A stretch of DNA of 64,000 nt. It comes from Paenibacillus tyrphae. Lineage in GTDB: Bacteria > Bacillota > Bacilli > Paenibacillales > NBRC-103111. The stretch lies in assembly GCF_000722545.1 (NCBI RefSeq), contig NZ_JNVM01000013.1, positions 1-64,000 of the forward strand. Reading direction: 5' to 3'. A program made the translations under genes and the position numbers. Each line of letters starts with the position of its first letter. The first letter of the stretch is position 1. Below, piece after piece: positions 25,575 to 35,393 of the stretch. The notes beneath the pieces were generated by a model that did not search any database, was not told the DNA's origin, and saw nothing but the letters and a program-made list of their open reading frames with translations.

Positions 25575-28500
25575 TTAATTGATCCATTGGGCAAGGGTAA
25601 GCCAGCGGCTGATCATCACTGCGGCTTCCGCCCTGTTTGCCTTGCGGTTCGGAGCATAGCTCGTATCGGTGAAGCCGGTAATAACGCCCGCCTTCACGTT
25701 TCTCGCTACCCCGTCTCGGGCCCACGAAGAGATACTTTCACGGTCCCGGAAGCCCTGCAACGTCTCCTCCGGCTTGTCGGCATACCCATCCGTCTTAAGT
25801 CCCGAAAGGGTCATCGCCCGGGCAATCATAACGGCCATTTGCTCCCGCGTCACAGGCGCATCCGGCCGGAACGTGCCGTCATCGAAGCCGCCGATCAATC
25901 CGGCCTCCAGAGCGGTTTCAATCGTCCCGGCATGCCAATCGGCTCCGGCAACGTCTTTGAACCGTCCTTGCGGCGGTACCGGCTGCAATCCGAGTGCGCG
26001 CGTCAGCAAAGCCGCAAACTGCGCCCGGGTGATTTCCGCATCCGGGTTAAAGGAACGTTCCGTCATCCCTTGGACGATCAGCTTGGCGGTCAATCGGTCG
26101 ATCTCCTTTTCCGCCCAATGTCCGGCTATATCTGGGAACTTCCCTTTCTCCCGGACAAGCACCATGTAAGTGCCGTTCGTCCGGCTGAATACGGTCGCCT
26201 GACCGCCGGAGAATATCGCCGGGACGAAGCTAATCGAACCGTCCGACAGGACACGAACCACCGTCGTTTCATCCGGGTTTGTCGCTCCCTGAAGTTTTAT
26301 CGTTTTCGGAACGTAAACGGGGAAGGTGTCCAGCGGCACAGCCGATCCTCCGGCACGGGCCCTCATGTCGAAATCCATGACCGGAGCTATAAGCCGATAG
26401 CCGGCTTCCGACGCCTGCCGCTTGAAGCTCTGTAGTCTATCCGGGTCCGCAACCGGTCTCATCGTCACCGAGATCGTCAATTCTTTGATGCCGCTCCCGA
26501 GCTGCTTGGCAAGCGACGACAGATCGACGGCGTCTGCAGTCAAAATATAACCGGCTTCCGCGCCTTGCAGTACGATCCTTTTCCCAGCCGCCTGCGCGGC
26601 CGCCACGACCGATTCCGCAGGCAGATCGACGCGTACCGAACGTTTCCCCGCTTCATACGAAGCGTCGATTGGCAGCACCACGTCCGTCCCGCGAGCTTGG
26701 GCGAGTGCCCCGGCGAATGCCTCTCCGCGGACGGTTAGCCGCAGATCTTGCTCAGCCGCCGGGCTGTTGACTTCAAACATGCCGGGTCTGGCGACTTCCG
26801 GCTGGCCTGCAGGCCCGGGTCCCGAAACGCTTGGCGCCGGAGCGACGGGCGTCGGCGAACTTGGAGTGGAGCTTCCGCTCTCTTCCTCTTCCGGACGTAC
26901 CCGGACCTTACGCACAACTTCAAGCGCGCGGTTGCCGGATGAATCCTCGACCTGATAGCGCAGCTCGTAAACTCCGGGCTTGCGGGAATCAATAGTTCCG
27001 ACCACCCGAATGCGGCCGCTGATGTCCCCGTCATAGTTATCCACGGCTATAGCGCCCGGATCGACGAAGGAGGTGCCGTAGCTTATGGCCATCTCCGGCT
27101 CTCCCCGTAACGTGATGACCGGCCGGATCGTATCCTTCACCCGCACCGTACGGGTTACGGGGAGCGCCGGATTTCCGGCCCGATCCGTCACATCATATTG
27201 GAGCACGTAGCTTCCGAGCCGCGACACGTCAACACGACCTGTTACCGCGATCCGGCTCGTAAGGTCTCCGTCCTGCGGATCGAACGCCTTGGCGCCCGGA
27301 TCGACATAGGCCGTACCGACTTGCCAATTCAGCGGATTTTCACCAAGCAGTACGATATAAGGGCTTTCCTTGTCCACGACATGAACGGTGCGGACGGCTT
27401 CCGCCACATTACCGGAGCTGTCGCTAACGCTGTAACGGATCATGTAGATTCCCATTTGCTTCGTATATACGCTGCCCGTCACGGTCATCCGGTTCGTTAA
27501 GTCGCCATCGTAATTGTCCATCGCCGTCGCACCCGCATCCGTGTAGGAGTCTCCCAAAGCGACGATGGCCGGATTCGCTCCTCTTATCGTGATTACAGGC
27601 TTCGTCGTATCGACAACGTGCACGATCCTTGTCGCTTCAGCGGTATTCCCTGTCCGGTCCGATACGCGGTACCGGAGCTCATAGGTGCCGAGCTTGGCCG
27701 AATAGACGCTGCCCGTCACCGTCATTTGCCGGGTCAGATCGCCGTCCTGCGCATCCAGAGCCTCAGCGCCCGGCTCCGCATAGGGGGTGCCGACTTCCAG
27801 CAGCATCGGATTATCCCCTCTTAGCGTAATGACCGGCTTCCCCCGGTCGATCCGGACTACCGCTCGCGCTTCGGCGCTCCGGTTGCCCGCCGCATCGACG
27901 GCCAGCGCAAATACCGGCGTCTCTCCATCCGAGCTTACTTCAACCGGGGTGCCCGGGTATTCCGTCCAAGGTCCGTTGGCGCCTTGCTTCACCATATACT
28001 TCGCAAGGCCGCTTCCCGTATCCGTGCTGCCGTAAACCTCGAACGTCACGGGACGGTTCGTCCAGCCGCTTTCGCTTAACGACAAGGTCGGCACGCTCGG
28101 CGGCGTCCGATCGATACGTATGATCGCGCTAGCCTCTTCGCTGATTAAGCCGACCCGGTCCACGGCCCGGGCGAAAACAGCCGTTTCGCCTTCCGCCTCG
28201 ACGGTCACCGCGGTGACCGTGTAATCGGTCCAACTCCCACCTGGGCCGATTCGATACTGCAAACGCGCGACCCCGCTGCCCGCATCCGTACCGCCGCTCA
28301 CGGTAAAGGTAACCTTATCGTTTGTCCAGCTTGTCGCGCTTGGTGTTAAGACCGGGGCGGTCGGAGCCGTCCGATCGATGCGAACGACAGTATACGCCTC
28401 TTCGCTCATGTTGCCCGCTTCGTCCGCTGCCCTCACGTAGACGGGCGTCTCGCCTTCGGCGCTCACGGTGAAGCCGGTTCCCGGAACATCGGTCCATGCG

Positions 28501-30938
28501 CCGTTCGGGCCCAGCTTGTACTGATACTTAACCGCCCCGGAAACGGCATCCGTGCTTCCGTAAACGGCCACCGTCACATTCCCGGTCGTCCAGCCAGAAG
28601 CATCGGTCGTAAGGAACGGGACCGTAGGCGCCGTGCGGTCGATTCGGACCCGAACGGCAGCCTCCGCGCTAACGTGGCCCAGCCGGTCCACCGCACGTGC
28701 CGTGACCGTTGTTTCGCCTTCGGCAGTAACGGTAACGGAATCGCCAGGAGTCACATCCTGCCAAGGGCTGTCCGGCCCCAGCTTAACTTGGTATTTCAGC
28801 AGCCCGCTCAGGCGGTCCGTGCCTGCGAAGTCAACCTTGACGTCCCGGCGGGTCCATCCGGACTCGCTGACCGTAACCATCGGCGCCTCCGGGGCCGACC
28901 GGTCGATTCGAACGATGGCGGACGATTCGTCGCTCACGTTGCCCGCTTTGTCTATGGCGCGCACCCGTACCTCGGTTTCGCCTTCCGCTTCGACCCGAAG
29001 CTCACCGGTGTATTCCGTCCAGTCTGCGGTCGCTCTGCCGCTGAGCTTATACTCCAGACGCTGCAAGCCTGACAATCCGTCCTCACCATAGACGGCGACG
29101 GATACGCTAGGCGCGTCAATCCAGTCGGACGTTTGCGGGGTCACGACCGGAGCGTTTGGCTTGGTCCGGTCGATCAGTACGGTTAAGGCGCTCTCCTCGC
29201 TTACATGATTCAGCTTATCGACGGTCCGTGCGCGGACCGTCCAGCGTCCTTCTTCCCGGATCGTCAAGGGCGAAACGTAAGGGGCCCAATCCGATATGAC
29301 GGTACCGTCGGAGGCAACAAGCCGAACCTCAGACCGCAATACGCCGATTCCCGCATCCGCGCCGTCCGCCACGGTAACCGTTACCTGCTCCGCGCGGGTC
29401 CAGCCGGAAGCGTCCGCTGTCACGGCCGGGGGCTCCGGTCCAAGGCGGTCGACACGGACCGTCTTGGCGCTTACTTCGCTGACTTCCCCCAGCTTGTTCC
29501 AAGTTCGCGCCTCGACCTTCGTCTCTCCGTCCGCTTCAATCGTGAACGGCGCCGTGTAGGTCTGCCACAATCCGCCGTTCAACCAGTATTCCGTGCGGTC
29601 CACTCCGCTTACAGCCGGACTTTCCGCAATCGTGACCTGGACCGGCTGCTCGCTCCATGCTTCCGAACTGACCGTGATCACCGGCACTTGCGGCGGTTGA
29701 TTGTCGATCACAATCGGATTCGTCGTCACATACTCCGACAAGCCGTATTCGGTTCCTGCCCGCACCCGAAATTTTGCCTCGGATGTATTGACGCTTGCGG
29801 GTATATCATAGGTGAATTCAGTACCGGTCACCCGATCTCCAATTTGCGTCCATGCGCTCCCGTCGTAAAACTCCACCTGATAATAGCGGTCGCTGCCGAG
29901 CCCCCACTCCGGGGGTGTCCACTGCAGCAAGACAGGCCCTTTTTTTCGAGGGGACGACGGAGTAGCAACCGAGCCAGGCGTCTGTGGCGCATATTGCTTC
30001 AAGGCCCATTTCAACTTCGGTTTGTAATTGAAGCCTTTCGCTTGGGCGGCAGCCACCGCCTGTCCGTTTTTACGAACAGCGACGGCATGAGATTGACTGC
30101 GGATCGAGACCTGAATGATGTCCGTCCACTTATCCATTTCCGCTTGAATTTCGGAGAACACATAGCCTGCCGTGACAACCTTGCCGTCCTTCGTAACGCC
30201 TGCCGCAACCGAAGAGCCCGCGGAAATCCATACGATATCTTTCCATCCGGATACGTCGACACCGCCAGTCGTTACAACCGTCCCGTCGGCTCGAAGCCCC
30301 ATGATGTAAGTATCGCCGGCAGCGATCTGCATGATATTGGTCCAGGCGCCGACATTTCCCTGCCCATTGGCCGTGTTGCCCTTCATGACCACCTTGCCGC
30401 TGTTGGCCAAGCCGACCGTGAACGTATCGCCTGCGGCAATCTGCTTGATGCCGGACCATTCCGACAAATTGCTGATTTGCCCGTAGCCGTTCATCCTGCC
30501 GAGGCCGACGACGGTTCCGTCGTTTTTCAGCCCCACCGTAAAGCAATCTCCCGCAGCCACAGACTTCATCTGCGTCCATTGCGTCGCTCTTTGAGTCAAG
30601 TCGTCGCTGGTGTAGCAAGCGGTGTCATCGTTTTTCCCCGCCGCATACACCCGTCCGTCCGTCGTGACCGCTACGGCATGCTTCAGTCCCGCATCGAGCG
30701 ACGCTACGTCCGTCCAACCCCACAGCTTGAAGGATTGGACTTGACCGTCACCGGACACCGTTCCATCGGTATTAAGCCCCAATGTATAGTCTTGTTGGGT
30801 GACGATGTACTTGGGCAGCGGATGGGGCGGATACCCCTCTGCCGCTATCGCCGGCCGATCGCTGCACAGTCCGGCCAACACCAACACCCCGGCAGCCGCC
30901 AGAATGACCGTCGGCCGGCCTCGTATTCTTCCGTTCAA
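25575..30938 (-). CDS. Giant SLH-anchored surface protein with RCC1, FN3, Ig-like and DUF5011-like repeats
   Basis: The protein has about 1790 residues. Order: signal peptide (about 1-37, AIAAEG); six RCC1-type repeats of some 40 residues (WTNIMQIAAGDTYIMGLRAD type, about 45-310); a fibronectin III domain (about 325-425); seven Ig-like repeats of about 90 residues, each ending RAVDRxGxxSEE...VRIDR (about 425-1050); four DUF5011/HYR-like repeats with PVITLRG and DGDLT (about 1050-1365); a Pro/Ser linker; a mixed domain; and three SLH domains in the last 185 residues (ITRAQFAALLTRALGL, VTREQMAVMIARAM, NRAEAAVMISRWL). SLH domains bind pyruvylated wall polymer, so it is a stalk-like surface protein. 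The first TTG (30950) abuts its ribosome site; the TTG at 30938 is preferred. Confidence 0.85.
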   Translation of the reverse strand: MNGRIRGRPTVILAAAGVLVLAGLCSDRPAIAAEGYPPHPLPKYIVTQQDYTLGLNTDGTVSGDGQVQSFKLWGWTDVASLDAGLKHAVAVTTDGRVYAAGKNDDTACYTSDDLTQRATQWTQMKSVAAGDCFTVGLKNDGTVVGLGRMNGYGQISNLSEWSGIKQIAAGDTFTVGLANSGKVVMKGNTANGQGNVGAWTNIMQIAAGDTYIMGLRADGTVVTTGGVDVSGWKDIVWISAGSSVAAGVTKDGKVVTAGYVFSEIQAEMDKWTDIIQVSIRSQSHAVAVRKNGQAVAAAQAKGFNYKPKLKWALKQYAPQTPGSVATPSSPRKKGPVLLQWTPPEWGLGSDRYYQVEFYDGSAWTQIGDRVTGTEFTYDIPASVNTSEAKFRVRAGTEYGLSEYVTTNPIVIDNQPPQVPVITVSSEAWSEQPVQVTIAESPAVSGVDRTEYWLNGGLWQTYTAPFTIEADGETKVEARTWNKLGEVSEVSAKTVRVDRLGPEPPAVTADASGWTRAEQVTVTVADGADAGIGVLRSEVRLVASDGTVISDWAPYVSPLTIREEGRWTVRARTVDKLNHVSEESALTVLIDRTKPNAPVVTPQTSDWIDAPSVSVAVYGEDGLSGLQRLEYKLSGRATADWTEYTGELRVEAEGETEVRVRAIDKAGNVSDESSAIVRIDRSAPEAPMVTVSESGWTRRDVKVDFAGTDRLSGLLKYQVKLGPDSPWQDVTPGDSVTVTAEGETTVTARAVDRLGHVSAEAAVRVRIDRTAPTVPFLTTDASGWTTGNVTVAVYGSTDAVSGAVKYQYKLGPNGAWTDVPGTGFTVSAEGETPVYVRAADEAGNMSEEAYTVVRIDRTAPTAPVLTPSATSWTNDKVTFTVSGGTDAGSGVARLQYRIGPGGSWTDYTVTAVTVEAEGETAVFARAVDRVGLISEEASAIIRIDRTPPSVPTLSLSESGWTNRPVTFEVYGSTDTGSGLAKYMVKQGANGPWTEYPGTPVEVSSDGETPVFALAVDAAGNRSAEARAVVRIDRGKPVITLRGDNPMLLEVGTPYAEPGAEALDAQDGDLTRQMTVTGSVYSAKLGTYELRYRVSDRTGNTAEATRIVHVVDTTKPVITIRGANPAIVALGDSYTDAGATAMDNYDGDLTNRMTVTGSVYTKQMGIYMIRYSVSDSSGNVAEAVRTVHVVDKESPYIVLLGENPLNWQVGTAYVDPGAKAFDPQDGDLTSRIAVTGRVDVSRLGSYVLQYDVTDRAGNPALPVTRTVRVKDTIRPVITLRGEPEMAISYGTSFVDPGAIAVDNYDGDISGRIRVVGTIDSRKPGVYELRYQVEDSSGNRALEVVRKVRVRPEEEESGSSTPSSPTPVAPAPSVSGPGPAGQPEVARPGMFEVNSPAAEQDLRLTVRGEAFAGALAQARGTDVVLPIDASYEAGKRSVRVDLPAESVVAAAQAAGKRIVLQGAEAGYILTADAVDLSSLAKQLGSGIKELTISVTMRPVADPDRLQSFKRQASEAGYRLIAPVMDFDMRARAGGSAVPLDTFPVYVPKTIKLQGATNPDETTVVRVLSDGSISFVPAIFSGGQATVFSRTNGTYMVLVREKGKFPDIAGHWAEKEIDRLTAKLIVQGMTERSFNPDAEITRAQFAALLTRALGLQPVPPQGRFKDVAGADWHAGTIETALEAGLIGGFDDGTFRPDAPVTREQMAVMIARAMTLSGLKTDGYADKPEETLQGFRDRESISSWARDGVARNVKAGVITGFTDTSYAPNRKANRAEAAVMISRWLTLAQWIN

Positions 30939-31163
30939 TGATTTCGACAACTCCTCTCCGCCTGTTCATGTTCAGCTAACCCTAACAGCATAACGCGGAG
31001 AGTTTAAAACCAGTTAAAATCAGAGCTATTTCATTCAAAAAAACAAGCGCATGCCGGCCAACGCATAAGCTCTTGAGCTATGCTTCAGCTGAACGGACCT
31101 AAAAACTCCCCTTGTAACGCCTCGTAAATCGGCAGCCAAGGCCCCTATTCCGCCAGCGCCGCA

Positions 31164-32366
31164 TCAAGCCGCCTTATGTCCAGCTGTGATTTTGCCGGAT
31201 TCCCGATAAGGTGGCACTTTGGGTCTGGACCCGAAAAGCATCCATGAGCTTTTCACATACTTTTGCGCCAACCCGACAATGCCCCACGAGAATAGAAGCG
31301 TGACGGCATAGCCTGATGCGATATACACATAATAGGTGGCAGGCGTGTAGTTTACCGGAAGCCGGAAATAATAGAAGAGAACGGCGGCATGGATGATGTA
31401 TACGCCAAAAGAAGCGACGCCGAGATGAATGATCGTATTGATCATTTTCGTATTCAAGGTACGGTACAAAAAATAAGATAGTTGCAGCAGGATCAATGGC
31501 GATGTAAACGTATGGAAAAACCAGTAGCACTCGTATAGCAAAGAATTGGCACTGAAATCGTTCACGCGGGTCTGGTACCATAAATTCACATCCCCGAAGC
31601 TGGAAGCAATCCATACGGTCCAGAGCGGAGTCCAGAGCAGTGCTTTGGCAGAGAACAGCTTGCTCCACGTCACGATAATCCAGTCTTTGAACACAGGATA
31701 GTAAATCCCACAGAAGGCTCCCATAAAGTAATACGAAATATAGCTGATGGCAAGTTGGCCTTTATCTTCGTAATGCAGGCTGAAATGGTTGTAAAGGACG
31801 AAGGCCCACTGCAGAACGAAGCCGATCCAGATCAAATGCTTGGTTAGCCGAGGCTTGCGCTGCAGAACCCACAGAAGAAGCGGGAACAAAATGTATAGCT
31901 GCACACTGATAAATACGAAATACAGATGGTAAAACGCTTTGCCGTAAAGAATCATCGTAAAAAAGTCGGCGAAGGAAGCGTGCTCGTAAAATTGTTCCCA
32001 CGTTTCTCCGAACGAGTAATAAATTTGGATAACATAATACAAAGCCGAAAAAATAAGATAAGGCGTCAAAATGTATAAGAACCGCCGTTGATAAAACCGT
32101 GCGATTAATTTCCCGTTTAAAGGCCGATCGAAATAGCTGTAAAAAAGCACAAGGGCGCTAAGAAAAATAAACGTTGGCGTACCGAACTTATTAAAGACGT
32201 TCAAAAAATTAAAGTAAAAAAACATAGGAGAGCTTTTATCTTCCATTTCTCCGATTGGAATCGATGTGACATGAACAAAAATGACGCCAAGGATGGCTAA
32301 TGCCCTAACGATATAAATGATGTTCAACTGTTCTTTTTTGTTTTGCTTCGCTACCCCATGGACCAT
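31164..32366 (-). CDS. Acyltransferase 3 family membrane protein
   Basis: The 400-residue protein has about ten membrane helices and the family opening IIYIVRALAILGVIFVHVTS with the likely catalytic His near residue 37. Then KFGTPTFIFLSALVLFYSYF follows near residue 62. It probably O-acylates a cell-surface polymer. It is only distantly like the other acyltransferase in this window (18297-19313). The ATG at 32366 has AGGAGGA only one base away, so the real start may be a little further in. Codon use and AT content look lower in GC than the flanks. The gene is alone; 30939-31163 upstream of the SLH gene shows nothing clear. Confidence 0.82.
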   Translation of the reverse strand: MVHGVAKQNKKEQLNIIYIVRALAILGVIFVHVTSIPIGEMEDKSSPMFFYFNFLNVFNKFGTPTFIFLSALVLFYSYFDRPLNGKLIARFYQRRFLYILTPYLIFSALYYVIQIYYSFGETWEQFYEHASFADFFTMILYGKAFYHLYFVFISVQLYILFPLLLWVLQRKPRLTKHLIWIGFVLQWAFVLYNHFSLHYEDKGQLAISYISYYFMGAFCGIYYPVFKDWIIVTWSKLFSAKALLWTPLWTVWIASSFGDVNLWYQTRVNDFSANSLLYECYWFFHTFTSPLILLQLSYFLYRTLNTKMINTIIHLGVASFGVYIIHAAVLFYYFRLPVNYTPATYYVYIASGYAVTLLFSWGIVGLAQKYVKSSWMLFGSRPKVPPYRESGKITAGHKAA

Positions 32367-32767
32367 TCCTCCTCTTGAACTTGCTTACAAGAACCAAGTA
32401 TGGGAGGTTAATATGAAATAATTATGACCCTAGTCTTAATGTTAGCTGAAAATGAAATGGCAACGCTTACGTTTTTCAGAGGCTGACGCCGGTCAAGTCC
32501 GTAGGGCTCCGGCTCCTCCAGGTTTGAACTGCTGAATGATAACACCAGCGGGGCGACCCGCACCTCCACTTCTCCTTCGCATAAAGCATTCCCATCGACC
32601 CCAAGTTCCAACAACAGCTTCACCAATTTCAAAACCCCAACGCGCCAGATATCAGTAAATTGCTCGGCCGACAACTGATGCGCTGTAAATTTGCTTGCAG
32701 AATTGATCTCATATATTATATAACCTTGAGTATATGAATGATTGGGAATGAAAAAGGAGTGAACGAG
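32367..32767 (-). other. Region with an unidentified minus-strand open frame
   Basis: This 400-bp gap holds a minus-strand frame ending at 32408. It reads as a protein-like stretch (FTDIWRVGVLKLVKLLLELG, then EEPEPYGLDRRQPL) that I do not recognise. Its upstream part runs into the start of the LysR gene, and no good ribosome site is seen. It may be a relic or a small gene. The LysR promoter must also lie here. Confidence 0.25.
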
Positions 32768-33685
32768 GTGGAACTGCTGCAGCTCCATTATTTTCGCACG
32801 GTCGCCAAGCTGGAGCATATGACGAGAGCGGCGCAAGAGCTTCATATCGCGCAGCCTGCGCTCAGCAAAACGATTTCCCGGCTGGAGGCCGATGTCGGCG
32901 TGCCGTTATTCGACCGCGAGGGCCGGCAAATCCGGCTCAACTCGTTCGGCAAAGCGTTTCTGGACAAAGTGGAAACCGCGCTGACCGCGCTGGAGGAAGG
33001 ACGCCGGGAAGTGGCCGATATGGCCGGCAGCGAGCAGGGAAGCATCAGCTTGGCCATGTCCACGCTGAATCGCCTGACGGACCCTTTAAGCGCGTTTTTG
33101 TCGGTTTACCCGCATGTGAACTTTCGCATGACCCAAGCTTCCATGGATGAAATGGCGCAGCTTCTCGAAGCCGGAGAGGTCGATTTTTGCTTTACGGCGA
33201 TGCCCATCGAAGGGCCGGACATTCATGCCGTAGCCGTCCTGCACGAAGAAGTGTATCTGGCCGTACCTCCGGGACACCGTTTGGCACACCGTGGCAGTAT
33301 TGCGTTAAGCGAGGTAGCCGATGAGCCGTTTATCGGGTATAAGGAAGCCTTTATTTTCCAAAAGATGAACGATGCGTTCTGCCGCGAAGCGGGGATATCG
33401 CCGAACTTCGTCTGCCGGGTAGACGAACCTGCCGCCATAGCAAGCTTGGTGCGCACTGGGCTGGGCGTCGCTTTTGCAGGGGGATGCAACATTAACGCAG
33501 CCTCCGCGCCGCTCGCGCTGCTGCATATCGAACAGCCTGTGTGTCATCGCACGTTCCAGCTTGCATGGCATGAGAAGCGTTATTTATCGAAGGCGGCCCG
33601 CAACTTTCGCGATTTCGTCGTCGACTACTTTGCCGGGCAGCAAAAGCAAGAGCCAATATCCGCGCTGGAAGCCGCCGTTAAATAA
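32768..33685 (+). CDS. LysR-family transcriptional regulator
   Basis: A protein of about 305 residues with a typical LysR HTH (MTRAAQELHIAQPALSKTI near residue 17, then RLEADVGVPLFDREG) and a substrate-binding domain from residue 90. The GTG at 32768 has AAAAGGAG eight bases upstream and gives the standard MELLQLHYF start; the ATG 30 bases earlier is not needed. It is convergent with aroF, sharing a terminator, and divergent from the unidentified frame at 32408. The regulated genes are unknown. Confidence 0.87.
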   Translation: MELLQLHYFRTVAKLEHMTRAAQELHIAQPALSKTISRLEADVGVPLFDREGRQIRLNSFGKAFLDKVETALTALEEGRREVADMAGSEQGSISLAMSTLNRLTDPLSAFLSVYPHVNFRMTQASMDEMAQLLEAGEVDFCFTAMPIEGPDIHAVAVLHEEVYLAVPPGHRLAHRGSIALSEVADEPFIGYKEAFIFQKMNDAFCREAGISPNFVCRVDEPAAIASLVRTGLGVAFAGGCNINAASAPLALLHIEQPVCHRTFQLAWHEKRYLSKAARNFRDFVVDYFAGQQKQEPISALEAAVK

Positions 33686-33692
33686 AGATGGA

Positions 33693-33722
33693 AAAACCGT
33701 CTGGACATCTCCAGACGGTTTT
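33693..33722. terminator. Bidirectional terminator between LysR gene and aroF
   Basis: AAAACCGTCTGG and CCAGACGGTTTT form a perfect 12-bp stem with a 6-base loop. A/T runs on both sides allow use on both strands. Confidence 0.88.
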
Positions 33723-33733
33723 GCTTTGCCAAT

Positions 33734-34810
33734 CTACCCAAGAAGGCCGGACTCCCGCACCTGAGCGTAAAAATTCCCGAACTCCTCGATATTGAGCTGC
33801 TGGGCGGCATCGGACAATGCCGTGGCCGGGTCCGGATGCACCTCGACCATGACCCCGTCGGCACCGGCGGCTAAAGCCGCTTTCGCGCATGGGGCAAGAA
33901 TGTCTTTGCGTCCTGTGGAGTGCGTGACGTCGACAAGCACCGGCAGATGGCTCTCCTGCTTCAGGATCGGCACGGCGGAAATATCGAGCGTATTGCGGGT
34001 CGCCTTTTCGTACGTGCGAATGCCGCGTTCGATGAGCATGACCTGCGTGTTGCCGCGGGCCAAAATATACTCGGCTGCATGAAGGAATTCGTCGATCGTC
34101 GCCGCCAGCCCGCGCTTGAGCAGAATCGGCTTGCGCACCTCGCCCGCCGCTTTCAGCAGCTCGAAGTTTTGCATATTGCGAGCGCCGATCTGAATGACGT
34201 CGATATACTCGCATGCCAATTCCACGTGAGCGGGATCAACGATTTCGCTGATCGTTTTCAGACCGAATTCGTCGCCGACTTCCTTCAATATTTTGAGCCC
34301 CTCGATGCCCAGCCCCTGAAAATCGTAAGGTGAAGTTCTCGGCTTAAACGCTCCTCCGCGCAGCACGGTAATGCCCGCCTGCTTCAACGCCGCGGCTACC
34401 GTCCGCGTCTGATCGTAGCTCTCTACGGAGCAAGGTCCTGCAATCAGAACGGGACTTCCTCCGCCTACCTTCACATCGTCTCCCAACGTAACGACGGTAT
34501 CTTCCTTTTGCTTCTTCCGGCTGACCAGAAGCTGCTTCTTATGATCGGTTACCTGAAGATTCAGCGAAGCCTGGAAAATTTGCTTGAACAGGTGCCGGAT
34601 CGTATCGTCGGTGAAAGGCCCCTTATTGCTGGCTACTAGCTCCGTCAGCATTTGCTTCTCCCGTACAGGGTCGAATTTCGGAATGCCCTGCTTCTCCTTG
34701 AGGTTCCCGATTTCCTGGGCAATCTTGGCGCGTTCCGACAACAGCTCCAGAAGCTGGCGGTTCGTTTCGTCCAATTTTTGGCGTAAAGTCTCTAAACTTG
34801 GTTGGTTCAT
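33734..34810 (-). CDS. aroF: Bifunctional DAHP synthase / chorismate mutase
   Basis: The 358-residue enzyme joins an AroQ-type chorismate mutase (about 1-85: LRQKLDETNRQLLELLSERAK) to a DAHP synthase TIM barrel (about 95-358: VLIAGPCSVES, LRGGAFKPRTSPY, LLKRGLAATIDE). It catalyses the first step of the shikimate pathway, and the mutase part senses chorismate/prephenate for feedback control, as known for Bacillus AroA(Q). ATG start with GGAGCGGATG upstream. A T-box leader precedes it, so it is induced when a cognate tRNA is uncharged; the specifier looks like Phe UUC. Confidence 0.95.
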   Translation of the reverse strand: MNQPSLETLRQKLDETNRQLLELLSERAKIAQEIGNLKEKQGIPKFDPVREKQMLTELVASNKGPFTDDTIRHLFKQIFQASLNLQVTDHKKQLLVSRKKQKEDTVVTLGDDVKVGGGSPVLIAGPCSVESYDQTRTVAAALKQAGITVLRGGAFKPRTSPYDFQGLGIEGLKILKEVGDEFGLKTISEIVDPAHVELACEYIDVIQIGARNMQNFELLKAAGEVRKPILLKRGLAATIDEFLHAAEYILARGNTQVMLIERGIRTYEKATRNTLDISAVPILKQESHLPVLVDVTHSTGRKDILAPCAKAALAAGADGVMVEVHPDPATALSDAAQQLNIEEFGNFYAQVRESGLLG

Positions 34811-34849
34811 TTCTCATCCGCTCCTTGAATTGTTTTTTGTTGGAACATA

Positions 34850-35145
34850 AAAAAGGCCCCCCGTCGCAAGGGACGAGGAGCCGTGGTACCACCCTTATTA
34901 GAAGTGCGCTCCCTTCGCAAAACGAACCGGAGTGCTCTTCTCACTTTCAATCCTTTAACGCAGGACCTACGGGTAACCCTACCAAGAAGCCTTGTCGATT
35001 CAGGCCGCTCATCAGGCACCAGCTCAGGAGTGAACTTCAGCGCAGTGCTTCATCGGGTGCTCTCAGTCGCCGGCACACCGTCCCTGGTAAGAAGCGTTCT
35101 TCGCTTACTCTCTCCTTCATTGCTTGTCAGAACATTCAGTTGATT
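34850..35145 (-). promoter_or_regulatory. T-box riboswitch of aroF
   Basis: On the minus strand the leader has a stem I with an AGTA bulge (GGAGAGAGTAAGCG), a closing CTCCT, and a T-box GGGTGGTACCACGG near 34892. A terminator stem of GGC-CC-CGTC type pairs with GACG-GG-GCC and is followed by TTTTTT near 34853. At the foot of stem I the sequence GAAGTTCACTCC puts TTC in the specifier place, pointing to tRNA-Phe. A promoter-like TTGTAT-N16-TATAAA lies just upstream (35155-35190). Confidence 0.9.
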
Positions 35146-35393
35146 TAATTAAGATGCATTTTATAACGAAACAAGCATGAAATACAAGTACATAATTTAA
35201 AGCATTCTTGCTTTATAGCAGCGAAGTATTTTGAGGGTTATGCAAAGCAGAAATTCCGTCAATTCCACGAGTTTACATGAAAATCCGCCTATAATTACTA
35301 GGAAAGGCACTGACTTTATAACTATCGTAAGCGGTATTGTAACCCTTTAGCACGGCTCACGCCGTTCTGTTAAATTTTTATTAAGAAGTGCGC

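Noticed and set aside
27000..29700. Regularly spaced similar DNA segments that could suggest a repeat array or CRISPR
   Set aside because: They encode the Ig-like and DUF5011-like protein repeats; spacing is about 260 and 240 bp and the units are diverged.
29205..30941. 578-residue plus-strand open frame opposite the SLH protein gene
   Set aside because: It is an antisense shadow of a GC-rich repetitive gene; its composition (Arg/His/Gln rich) is not protein-like and the minus-strand frame has clear domains.
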